NCBI RefSeq assembly: GCF_034314105.1
Contig: NZ_JAVIWJ010000001.1
Coordinates: forward strand, 3,349,501 to 3,413,500
DNA from: Pseudomonas sp. AB6
Lineage (GTDB): Bacteria > Pseudomonadota > Gammaproteobacteria > Pseudomonadales > Pseudomonadaceae
Direction: 5' to 3'
Length of the DNA: 64,000 bases
The translations under genes were made by a program, and so were the position numbers. Shown here in pieces: positions 56,602 through 64,000 of this stretch (the first letter of the stretch is position 1; every line of letters begins with the position of its first letter). Below the pieces are notes generated by a model. The model searched no databases. It worked only from the letters and a program-made list of their open reading frames with translations, and was not told where the DNA came from.

Positions 56602-56960
56602 GGAGTCACCCGACGTCGCGTCTGACGCTGAATCAACTTCTGCATCAGCCAACCGACGAAGGCCAGCGACAATAACAATGACAACACAAGCGACCCGACA
56701 ATGGCCCAGAAATCTGCAGCAATATCGGCGGCGTAGACCATCACCCCCACCGCTGGCGGCACTAGCAGCAAGGGCAGATAACGCAAGAGGCTGCTGGCGG
56801 CAAGGCTGATTGACTCATCGACTTCACCACGAATCATGAGAAAGACCATCAGTAACACCAGACCGATAATCGGCCCTGGCAGGACTGGAAGGAACAGGTG
56901 ATTAAGCCCGGTACCCACCAATTGAAACAGCACCAACCAAGTCAGACCTCTGAGCAACAT
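56598..56960 (-). CDS. lrgA: LrgA/CidA-family holin-like protein
   Basis: A 120-residue protein with four hydrophobic helices, starting MLLRGLTWLVLFQLVGTGL and carrying LPGPIIGLVLLMVFLM and LLLVPPAVGVMVYAADI, the LrgA/CidA body. It forms the first gene of a three-gene set with lrgB and the LonN protein. GGAG six bases before 56960 chooses this ATG over one four codons upstream. Confidence 0.92.
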   Translation of the reverse strand: MLLRGLTWLVLFQLVGTGLNHLFLPVLPGPIIGLVLLMVFLMIRGEVDESISLAASSLLRYLPLLLVPPAVGVMVYAADIAADFWAIVGSLVLSLLLSLAFVGWLMQKLIQRQTRRRVTP

Positions 56961-57166
56961 AAATAACTCCAACTAATTTGCGGCGCCATTATAGGCATGC
57001 CGTGGTGATGGCTGATAAATCGGCATTCGCCAAGCGCATACATCCTTGACCATCCCGATGACCCGTGCTGATCTTAGAACCTGATACGCCGACAATGACG
57101 CTATCAACTTGCAATAAATGACAGGCCCGACAACCACTTTAATAAGAAAAAACAAGGAGAGTACCC

Positions 57167-57622
57167 ATGCCATTTGTACCCGTCGAAGAACTCAAAACCT
57201 ATGCAGGCAAGGAGCTAGGGTGTTCCGAGTGGCTCACCATTGATCAAGAACGTATCGATCTGTTCGCTGAAGCGACGGGCGACTTTCAGTTTATCCACGT
57301 CGACCCTGAAAAAGCAGCTCAAACGCCGTTTGGCAGCACCATCGCCCACGGTTTTCTGTCGCTATCGCTGATCCCAAAACTCATGGAAGACCTGTTCGTG
57401 GCGCCTGAAGGCTTGAAAATGGTGATCAACTATGGCTTGGACAGCGTACGTTTCATCCAACCCGTAAAAGTTAATTCGCGGGTTCGACTGAACGTTTCCA
57501 TCGCTCAAGTGACTGAGAAGAAGCCTGGTCAATGGCTGATTAAAGCTATTGCCACTCTGGAAATTGAAGGTCAGGAAAAACCTGCCTACGTCGCCGAACC
57601 GCTGTCGCTGTGCTTCGTATAA
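57167..57622 (+). CDS. MaoC-family (R)-hydratase
   Basis: A 151-residue single hot-dog domain. The active-site (R)-hydratase motif is IDLFAEATGDFQFIHVDPEKA (pieces FAEATGDFQFIH and VDPEKA), followed by GSTIAHGFLSLSL. It should hydrate trans-2-enoyl-CoA in fatty acid or PHA metabolism; the substrate is unknown. AAGGAG is seven bases ahead of the ATG. It is divergent from lrgA and stands 148 bases before the MORN lipoprotein. Confidence 0.9.
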   Translation: MPFVPVEELKTYAGKELGCSEWLTIDQERIDLFAEATGDFQFIHVDPEKAAQTPFGSTIAHGFLSLSLIPKLMEDLFVAPEGLKMVINYGLDSVRFIQPVKVNSRVRLNVSIAQVTEKKPGQWLIKAIATLEIEGQEKPAYVAEPLSLCFV

Positions 57623-57770
57623 GTCGCTAAAAACGCAAAACGCGGCTCACTCGCAATGTATTTGCCTCTATAAGCAACCACATAGCTGCGGCATACTCCC
57701 CGTGGCTGTGTGAGCGCGACTGCTCGAAGACCGTATTCACACGCCTGGAATCCTATTTTCGAGATCAACC

Positions 57771-59504
57771 ATGCGCGCGCTCGCTTCACTCGCTCCACTG
57801 GCAATCATCCTACTACTCGTCGCTTGCGGTGAGGGCGAACCGTTATCGCCCCCCGACGCCCGCCTGCCCGATGGCGGCCGTTATCGCGGGGAGGTGGTCA
57901 ACGGTCTACTGCAAGGGCGGGGCCGAGTGGATTATCCCAACGGTAGCTGGTACGTCGGTCAATTTCAGAATGGTCAGTGGCACGGCGAAGGTGAATGGCA
58001 CGCCAGCAACGGCGAGGTCTATCGCGGCCAGTTTCAAAACGGGCTATTTCATGGTTTCGGTACGTTGACCACCAGCACCGGCAGCTATGTGGGCGGCTTC
58101 AAACTCGGCCGACGTGATGGTGAAGGCACACTCAAAGAGCCTGGGGTGACCTATCGTGGCGAATTCAAAGCCGACCAATACGACGGGCTTGGCCATCTGG
58201 AGCTTGATGACGGCAGCCAATATCAAGGCTTGTTCGCCCATGGCAAACCCAATGGCGAAGGGCAACGCAGCGACGCCAGCGGTAATCAATTCGCCGGCAA
58301 ATTCGTCAGCGGTCAGTTGGAAGGCAACGGCAGCTTTAACAGCGCCGATGGCGACCAATACGTCGGCGGCTTCCATGACAATCAACTGCAGGGCAGAGGC
58401 CGCTATGAAAATAGCGATGGCGACGTCTGGATAGGGCAGTTCAAAGACGGCGCGCTCGGCGGCCAGGGCCAGTTGATTGGCGCCGATGGTAGCCGTTACG
58501 AGGGGCAATTCGCCAACTGGCGCTTCTCCGGGGAAGGCCGTTTGCGCCTCGCCGATGGCAGCGTGTATCAGGGCGGGTTCCTTGCTGATAATTATGAAGG
58601 CCGAGGTGTCCTGAGCCTGCCGGACGGGGCAATACAAAGCGGGATCTGGAGTAACGGTCAGCGGGTGCGTGATGCCCAAGGTAAATTGCTGCCCGATTCG
58701 CTGGAAATCGGTTTACTCGCCCAAGGCTCCTTACTGGACAAAGCTTTAGCTGCTGTTCCAGCATCGACCCCTGCCGTAGAGCTTTATACATTGGTGGTGG
58801 GTGGCGATGGCAAGCAGAGTGTGTTCATGCGCGAAGCCGACTACGTCAGCAACCTGCTGGCGACACGCTTCGGCGCCTACGGGCAAATCAGCCTGGTCAA
58901 TCATCGCGACCACATGGGTGATCGTCCATTGGCCACCCGAGAAAGTATCAGTCGGGCTGTGCAGACGCTGGCACAGCGCAGTGGTCCCGAAGACCTGATA
59001 TTTATCTACCTGACCAGTCACGGTACACATAATCATGAGTTGGTCCTTGATCAACCACGCCTGGAGCTGACAGATTTACCCGCAGACGAACTTGCCGCTG
59101 TTCTTGCTCCCTTAAAAGGACGAGACAAGATCGTAGTGATATCAGCGTGTTACTCGGGCGGCTTCATTCCGGCTATCAAAGACGATCGAACTTTGGTCAT
59201 CACTGCGTCACGGTCCGACCGAGTTTCGTTTGGGTGCTCGGAAGAGGCCGACTTTACCTATTTTGGTGAAGCCCTTTTTGCCAAAGCATTGGCCGAGACA
59301 GATGACCTGCAACAAGCTTTTAATCTAGCCAAAGTGTATGTCGCGGCCCGAGAGGCCAGCGACAACTTCGAAGCATCGGAACCACAAATCTGGGCACCTA
59401 AAGCGGTACTCGCACACTGGCAGCAGTTGAGAAAAACCCAGGCACAACGGGCACTTTCTGCCTCGCTGGTCCGCAAGGACGCAAAAATTATAAGCAGCCA
59501 CTAA
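57771..59504 (+). CDS. MORN-repeat lipoprotein with caspase-like (C13-type) peptidase domain
   Basis: A 577-residue predicted lipoprotein: signal peptide with lipobox LLLVACGEG, lipidated C19, no Asp at +2, so outer-membrane sorting is likely. Residues about 38-295 hold eleven MORN repeats of about 23 residues (for example YRGEVVNGLLQGRGRV, YVGQFQNGQWHGEGEW). Residues about 335-560 form a clan CD peptidase-like domain with H417 in FIYLTSHGTHNHE and C460 in VVISACYSGGF, the His-Gly and Ala-Cys dyad motifs of legumain/caspase-type enzymes. MORN repeats often bind lipids. So a surface- or periplasm-facing lipid-tethered protease is inferred; substrate and trigger are unknown. PA4016 appears to be its counterpart. 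Confidence 0.88.
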   Translation: MRALASLAPLAIILLLVACGEGEPLSPPDARLPDGGRYRGEVVNGLLQGRGRVDYPNGSWYVGQFQNGQWHGEGEWHASNGEVYRGQFQNGLFHGFGTLTTSTGSYVGGFKLGRRDGEGTLKEPGVTYRGEFKADQYDGLGHLELDDGSQYQGLFAHGKPNGEGQRSDASGNQFAGKFVSGQLEGNGSFNSADGDQYVGGFHDNQLQGRGRYENSDGDVWIGQFKDGALGGQGQLIGADGSRYEGQFANWRFSGEGRLRLADGSVYQGGFLADNYEGRGVLSLPDGAIQSGIWSNGQRVRDAQGKLLPDSLEIGLLAQGSLLDKALAAVPASTPAVELYTLVVGGDGKQSVFMREADYVSNLLATRFGAYGQISLVNHRDHMGDRPLATRESISRAVQTLAQRSGPEDLIFIYLTSHGTHNHELVLDQPRLELTDLPADELAAVLAPLKGRDKIVVISACYSGGFIPAIKDDRTLVITASRSDRVSFGCSEEADFTYFGEALFAKALAETDDLQQAFNLAKVYVAAREASDNFEASEPQIWAPKAVLAHWQQLRKTQAQRALSASLVRKDAKIISSH

Positions 59505-59531
59505 ACTGCAGCGTATTGAGGGAGAAACATT

Positions 59532-60173
59532 ATGTATTTGACGCCCCAACACATTCTGCTAAGCGGTGCCACTGGATTGACCGGCGAACATTTACTTGAT
59601 CGTTTGCTCAACGAACCCACCGTCAGTCGTGTACTTGCTCCAACTCGCCGCCCACTTGCTGACCATCCCCACCTGGAAAACCCAGTAGGGGAACTGACTG
59701 CCTTGTTACCCGCGTTAGCTGGCCCGGTAGACATCGCCTTTTGTTGCCTGGGCAGTACGATCAAACAGGCAGGGTCCAAAGAAGCCTTTCGCGCCATCGA
59801 CTTCGATTTGGTGGTGGCGTTCGCCCACCGAGCCCGTGAGCTGGGCGCGCGGCATTTGGTGGTAATGAGCGCGGTGAACGCAGACCCGGCATCCAGCATT
59901 TTCTATAGCAAGGTCAAAGGCGAAGTGGAACAAGCGCTCATGGCTCAAGGCTGGCTACAACTGACCATCGCCAGGCCCTCGCTGCTGATCGGCGAGCGTT
60001 CGGAACAACGTTTGGCCGAACAATTGGCAGCGCCCTTCGCTAAATTGATTCCAGGCAAATACAGAGGCATCGACGCTTGTACCGTAGCCCGCGCGCTATG
60101 GCGCCTGGCGCTGGAAGAACAGAACGGCGTACGCATTGTCGAGGCACAAGAGTTGAGTAGGTTGGGCAAGTAA
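59532..60173 (+). CDS. NAD(P)-binding atypical SDR / nucleoside-diphosphate-sugar epimerase-like protein
   Basis: A 213-residue Rossmann protein with the nucleotide motif [17 protein letters not shown] at the N terminus, [20 protein letters not shown] in the middle and [20 protein letters not shown] holding the Ser and a YSKVKGE Tyr/Lys pair. It belongs to the HTATIP2/YtfG-like atypical SDR set. Substrate unknown. AGGGAG lies 12 bases upstream of the ATG. It follows the MORN gene by 27 bases and may be cotranscribed. Confidence 0.85.
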   Translation: MYLTPQHILLSGATGLTGEHLLDRLLNEPTVSRVLAPTRRPLADHPHLENPVGELTALLPALAGPVDIAFCCLGSTIKQAGSKEAFRAIDFDLVVAFAHRARELGARHLVVMSAVNADPASSIFYSKVKGEVEQALMAQGWLQLTIARPSLLIGERSEQRLAEQLAAPFAKLIPGKYRGIDACTVARALWRLALEEQNGVRIVEAQELSRLGK

Positions 60174-60252
60174 ACGTGCGGCGCTGTCGGAACGATCTTC
60201 GGCTGCTTCCGGTAGTTCCAATCAATAAATTTTTATAATTCAATGTCATGCA

Positions 60253-60540
60253 CTACAAACCACCCGTCGCTGAATACCCTACACCCAGTACGCTTAACAG
60301 CGACAACGGTAAAAGGAGGGTATCGAGCAAAGCACTTGCCGGCAGGTCGACGCGGGGCCAATCGGGGGCTTCGGCGCCAAAGCGGTCTTTAGCGCAGCAT
60401 CCGCCTTCTATGGCGTACAAATCCAGTCGCATGCCCGAGTAAACCACCGGCGCACCTGGTTGGGCAGCGTCGAGGGTTCGGGCCGTTGCGCAGCCGGTCA
60501 GGTTTAACAGCATCAAGCTCAGTAACAGTGGCTTATTCAT
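60253..60540 (-). CDS. YceK/YidQ-family lipoprotein
   Basis: A 95-residue lipoprotein with lipobox [11 protein letters not shown] (Cys near residue 17). [20 protein letters not shown] and [20 protein letters not shown] are the YceK/YidQ family marks. Function unknown. Its start overlaps the ubiX stop by eight bases, so it is the third gene of an mpl-ubiX unit. Confidence 0.87.
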   Translation of the reverse strand: MNKPLLLSLMLLNLTGCATARTLDAAQPGAPVVYSGMRLDLYAIEGGCCAKDRFGAEAPDWPRVDLPASALLDTLLLPLSLLSVLGVGYSATGGL

Positions 60541-61162
60541 CGGCGCTCAAATGGTGTTCGCCCCAACGTGGCAGCATGTCTTGGGGGATATTCAACAGAT
60601 TCAGAATCCGCGCGACAACGAAATCAATGAGGTCGTCGATGGTCTGTGGTTGGTGATAAAAGCCCGGCGACGCAGGCAAAATCACCGCCCCCATGTTCGA
60701 CAGTTTGAGCATGTTTTCCAGATGAATACTTGAGTAAGGCGCCTCACGCGGTACCAGAATCAACTGGCGTCGCTCTTTCAGCGTCACGTCCGCAGCGCGC
60801 TCAATAAGATTGTTACAGGCGCCGGTGGCAATTGCCGACAAGGTGCCTGTCGAGCATGGCACCACCACCATTGCAGCCGGAGAGCCTGAGCCGGAAGCGA
60901 CGGATGACATCCAGTCTTCCTTGCCATACACCCGAATCTGCCCGGCGGCGGCACCGGTATACTCGGTCAAAAACGCCTGCATCATCATCGTCTTTGGCGG
61001 CAACGAAACGTCGGTCTCGGTCGCCAGTACCAACTGTGCCGCCTTGGAAATCAGAAAATGCACTTCTCGCTCTTCCCTTACCAAGCAGTCGAGCAAGCGC
61101 AAACCATATTGCGCACCAGACGCGCCCGTCATCGCTAGAGTTATACGCTCAGGACCACTCAT
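60533..61162 (-). CDS. ubiX: Flavin prenyltransferase UbiX
   Basis: A 209-residue flavoprotein that prenylates FMN to make the cofactor of the UbiD decarboxylase in ubiquinone synthesis. Motifs are [59 protein letters not shown] and [20 protein letters not shown]. Its ATG overlaps the mpl stop (ATGA); coupling between the two is typical of Pseudomonas. Confidence 0.96.
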   Translation of the reverse strand: MSGPERITLAMTGASGAQYGLRLLDCLVREEREVHFLISKAAQLVLATETDVSLPPKTMMMQAFLTEYTGAAAGQIRVYGKEDWMSSVASGSGSPAAMVVVPCSTGTLSAIATGACNNLIERAADVTLKERRQLILVPREAPYSSIHLENMLKLSNMGAVILPASPGFYHQPQTIDDLIDFVVARILNLLNIPQDMLPRWGEHHLSADE

Positions 61163-62508
61163 TTCAGTGCCTCCGCCAATTTGCTATGTAAACCGCCAAA
61201 TCCGCCGTTGCTCATGATTACCACCTGGGTACCCGGCTTAGCCTGGCTTTTGACTTTGGCGATGATGGCGTCGAGGGACTCACATACCACCGACGGCACC
61301 GAACACAAAGCGGCCGTAGCGGCGAGATCCCAGCCCAGATTAGCAGGGGCATACCAAATGACCTGATCAGCCAGATGCACGCTGTCCGGCAAACCGTCCC
61401 GGTGGGCGCCGAGCTTCATTGAATTGGAACGTGGCTCAATGATCGCAATCAAGTGGGCATCGCCGATGTGTTTGCGCAGGCCATCAAGTGTTGTAGCAAT
61501 GGCTGTCGGGTGGTGGGCGAAGTCGTCATAAATAGTCACGCCGTTGACTTCGGCAACCTTTTCCATGCGCCGCTTGACGCTTTTGAACGCACTCAGCGCT
61601 TCAACGCCCTGCTTGGGCACGACGCCGACATGTCGCGCGGCTGCCAACGTCGCCAGGGCATTGGCCACGTTGTGTTGGCCGGTCATGTCCCACTCGACCA
61701 CACCCTGCACAACGCCTTCAAAAATCACTTCAAACCGCGAACCGTCCTCGCTCAACAAACGCGCTTGCCACTGGCCTCCCTGGCCAGTGGTTTGCACAGG
61801 TGTCCAACAGCCCATCTGAATGACCCGCAACAGAGCGGGTTCGGTGGTGGGATGAATCACTAACCCTTCACTTGGAATGGTCCGCACCAAGTGATGAAAC
61901 TGCCGCTCAATCGCCGGCAGATCAGGAAAGATGTCAGCGTGATCGAATTCAAGGTTATTCAAAATCACGGTGCGCGGGCGGTAGTGGACGAACTTGGAAC
62001 GCTTATCAAAAAAGGCGCTGTCGTATTCGTCGGCCTCCACCACGAAAAACGGTGTATCTCCCAGGCGAGCAGAGACTGCGAAATTCTGCGGTACACCACC
62101 AATCAAAAAGCCAGGGCTCATGCCCGCATGTTCCAGTACCCAGGCGAGCATGCTGCTGGTGGTGGTTTTACCGTGGGTACCGGCGACGGCCAAGACCCAA
62201 CGACCTTGCAACACATGATCAGCCAGCCATTGCGGACCCGACACATACGGCAGGCCCTTATTCAGCACGTACTCCACCGCAGGATTGCCCCGCGACAACG
62301 CGTTCCCAATCACCACCACATCAGGTGCCGGGTCCAGCTGCGCCGCGTCGTAACCCTGAGTCAGTTCAATGCCTTGCGCCTGCAACTGGGTGCTCATGGG
62401 CGGGTAAACGTTAGCGTCCGAGCCTGTGACCCGATGGCCCTGTTCCTTAGCGAGCACCGCCAACGAACCCATGAAAGTCCCGCAAATACCAAGAATATGA
62501 ATATGCAT
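61159..62508 (-). CDS. mpl: UDP-N-acetylmuramate:L-Ala-gamma-D-Glu-mDap ligase
   Basis: A 449-residue Mur-ligase that reattaches recycled tripeptide to UDP-MurNAc. Motifs are [19 protein letters not shown], the ATP loop [49 protein letters not shown] and [23 protein letters not shown] precedes the ATG at 62508. It begins the mpl-ubiX-yceK operon and links peptidoglycan recycling with the wall-synthesis cluster elsewhere in the window. Confidence 0.96.
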   Translation of the reverse strand: MHIHILGICGTFMGSLAVLAKEQGHRVTGSDANVYPPMSTQLQAQGIELTQGYDAAQLDPAPDVVVIGNALSRGNPAVEYVLNKGLPYVSGPQWLADHVLQGRWVLAVAGTHGKTTTSSMLAWVLEHAGMSPGFLIGGVPQNFAVSARLGDTPFFVVEADEYDSAFFDKRSKFVHYRPRTVILNNLEFDHADIFPDLPAIERQFHHLVRTIPSEGLVIHPTTEPALLRVIQMGCWTPVQTTGQGGQWQARLLSEDGSRFEVIFEGVVQGVVEWDMTGQHNVANALATLAAARHVGVVPKQGVEALSAFKSVKRRMEKVAEVNGVTIYDDFAHHPTAIATTLDGLRKHIGDAHLIAIIEPRSNSMKLGAHRDGLPDSVHLADQVIWYAPANLGWDLAATAALCSVPSVVCESLDAIIAKVKSQAKPGTQVVIMSNGGFGGLHSKLAEALK

Positions 62509-62735
62509 GATCAACCTCGTAAAACATGGGCGCAGGTTAGCGTAGCGAGCGGTGTGTGGCGAGGGGGCAGCCCTTGTCATGAACGAATGCAGGCCTGTCG
62601 TTGCGCATTCGAGAGCATGTCGACTGGGTATCCCTTACCATCAATGCCCCTGAGCGAAGCAGGGACATTTTTGCACGGTTAACGGGTGACCGATGCCCAC
62701 TTCCAATTGAAAGACCGGGCGGTCACGAGTTTGGG

Positions 62736-64000
62736 CTAGCGCTCTATCCCGTGTTTACGAAGTTTGCGATACAAGGTATTGCGGCTAACGCCTAATTGTT
62801 CGGCAGTGTGGGTCATGTGCCAGCGCTGCTCTTCCAGCACGGCCAACAGCGCAGTGCGCTCAGCGTCGTCCAGTGGGTGCTCGCTTACCAGTGTCAACGA
62901 GGCAGACGCGACGTTTTTTCGGATAGCGCCAGGCAACTCATCCAAGCCAATACGCTGCTCATCGCACAACGCGATTACGGTCCGTAGTACCGTGCGCAGC
63001 TGTCGCACGTTTCCCGGCCAAGCGAAATCCAGCAGCGCGCGACGGGCCGACTCTTCGAGCACAACGACCTGACCTCCAGCCTCTTCTGCCAGTAAAAAAT
63101 CCAGTAGTTGCGACTTATCGCTGCGTTCACGTAACGCAGGCAACGCGATCTCAAGACCATTGAGGCGGTAATACAAATCCTCGCGAAAACTGCCGTCGGC
63201 CACCCGCCCCAGCAGATTACGGTGAGTCGCACTAATAACCCGCACATCTACCGCAAGAGGTTCGCCGCCGAGTGGGACGACCAGACGGTCTTCCAGCACC
63301 CTTAATAGACGCGTTTGCAGCGCCAGCGGCATGTCGCCGATTTCGTCGAGAAACAATGTTCCACCATCGGCCTGCTGCAGCTTGCCGCGCATGCCTTCTT
63401 TACGGGCACCGGTAAAACTGCCGCCGCGATAGCCGAACAACTCGCTCTCAATCAAGCTTTCAGGAATTGCGGCACAGTTGAGGGCCACGAACGGTTTGTC
63501 GCTGCGTAGGCTTGCTTGATGCACGGCCTTGGCAAAGGCTTCTTTACCCGAGCCGGTTTCGCCGTTGACCAACAAGGGCACGTCGCGCTCAAACACCCGC
63601 AGCGCTCGACGAAAATCATTTTGTAACGCTGGGTCGGCCAAGCAAATACCGCTCAACCGCGGCGTGACGGTGGGCGTTAGGGGCGCCAACGTTAGCGGAA
63701 CGTTGCGCGGTTGCCCGCGCAACAAAGCAAACAAACGCCGACCGTCGCGGGTACGCAACGGCCAAGTGGCGGTGGGCTGGGCACTGCCGCGAGCGAATAA
63801 CTGATCCATCGAACAATCAAATAAAGCGTTAACCGCTTGGCCAAGCAGGTTGCCGCGACCATAACCTAGAAGATTCAGAGCGCTCTGATTAACAGCGCTG
63901 ACAAGCCCTTCGCCGTCAAATGCCATCAGTCCTTCGCTGAACAAACCGACCGATTGCGCCTGAAGATGAAAGCGCAGCAGCCATTGGTCATCGCAATGAT
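62736..64000 (-). CDS. eatR: Sigma-54-dependent activator (AcoR/EatR-like), 5' end outside window
   Basis: 421 codons of the C-terminal part are visible and the frame runs on past the right edge. A PAS/sensor-like stretch (SEGLMAFDGEGLVSAVNQSA) is followed by an AAA domain with Walker A NGETGSGKEAFAKAVH, the sigma-54 loop GSFTGARKEGM (Ser where GAFTGA has Ala), Walker B GGTLFLDEIGDM, and a Fis-type HTH (MTHTAEQLGVSRNTLYRKL). It matches AcoR-type regulators; by position it is like PA4021 (EatR, ethanolamine use), recalled, so the symbol is tentative. Confidence 0.85.
   Translation of the reverse strand, partial: HCDDQWLLRFHLQAQSVGLFSEGLMAFDGEGLVSAVNQSALNLLGYGRGNLLGQAVNALFDCSMDQLFARGSAQPTATWPLRTRDGRRLFALLRGQPRNVPLTLAPLTPTVTPRLSGICLADPALQNDFRRALRVFERDVPLLVNGETGSGKEAFAKAVHQASLRSDKPFVALNCAAIPESLIESELFGYRGGSFTGARKEGMRGKLQQADGGTLFLDEIGDMPLALQTRLLRVLEDRLVVPLGGEPLAVDVRVISATHRNLLGRVADGSFREDLYYRLNGLEIALPALRERSDKSQLLDFLLAEEAGGQVVVLEESARRALLDFAWPGNVRQLRTVLRTVIALCDEQRIGLDELPGAIRKNVASASLTLVSEHPLDDAERTALLAVLEEQRWHMTHTAEQLGVSRNTLYRKLRKHGIER

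Noticed and set aside
55885-56960. LrgAB read as prophage holins
   Set aside because: They are full-length LrgA/LrgB housekeeping proteins; no phage genes are near.

Overview
The window is an ordinary chromosomal backbone segment of a Pseudomonas, probably of the fluorescens/syringae side of the genus. This rests on gene content and on gene order. From memory, the order hrpB, CDF transporter, Lrp regulator, DUF2788, rluE, amn, aidB-like, ladS-like, thiD, thiE, hemL, Sel1, DUF1820, miaB, phoH, ybeY, corC, lnt, leuS, lptE, holA, arfA, MltB-family, lipA, lipB, ybeD, dacA, rlpA, mltB, rodA, mrdA, rlmH, rsfS, nadD, proA, mpg, lrgAB, maoC, MORN protein, ubiX, mpl, sigma-54 regulator follows roughly PA3950 to PA4021 of P. 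aeruginosa. No tRNA, rRNA, IS element, prophage or CRISPR array is visible. Coding density is high.

Layout. 1-8.6 kb holds mixed single genes: a GNAT fragment, a flavoprotein, rhlE, a YedA-type exporter, a DEDDh exonuclease, a NYN protein, DUF2076, YciC and an EEP-family hydrolase. 8.6-19.5 kb holds hrpB, a small lipoprotein with a CDF metal exporter, a Q/R-repeat protein facing an Lrp-type regulator across a 430-base gap with regulatory structure, rluE, amn and an AidB-like acyl-CoA dehydrogenase. 19.6-27.8 kb holds a LadS-like sensor kinase without a receiver domain, thiD/thiE, an alkylation-repair pair (Ada-AlkA fusion plus Ogt), hemL and a Sel1 protein. 28.2-33.7 kb is the miaB-phoH-ybeY-corC-lnt group. 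35.2-41.4 kb is leuS-lptE-holA, then arfA and a lytic transglycosylase. 41.4-52.9 kb, all on the minus strand, is one envelope and housekeeping block (proA, nadD, rsfS, rlmH, PBP2, RodA, MltB, RlpA, DacA, YbeD, LipB, LipA). 53.2-64 kb holds a DNA glycosylase, a DedA-PAP2 fusion, LrgAB, a MaoC protein, a MORN-repeat lipoprotein carrying a caspase-like His/Cys pair, the mpl-ubiX-YceK operon and the 3' part of a sigma-54 activator gene.

How the genes work together. PBP2, RodA, MltB, RlpA, DacA, the second MltB-family enzyme and Mpl cover synthesis, trimming and recycling of the side-wall peptidoglycan. Lnt and LptE serve lipoprotein maturation and LPS export. YbeY, RsfS, RlmH, RluE, MiaB, LeuS and ArfA serve ribosomes and translation. 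LipB and LipA make lipoate. Ada-AlkA, Ogt and Mpg repair alkylated DNA.

Points of most interest: arfA carries a 12-bp hairpin inside its reading frame, as in the self-limiting arfA of E. coli; ydcF has its Shine-Dalgarno buried in a hairpin ending at the start codon; the MORN/caspase-like lipoprotein; the receiver-less LadS-like kinase; a minus-strand terminator with no gene in front of it (candidate sRNA or attenuator); and CGCAAT sites every three helical turns upstream of the Lrp-type gene. All functional assignments were made by reading the sequence and recalled family knowledge; no database search was run.
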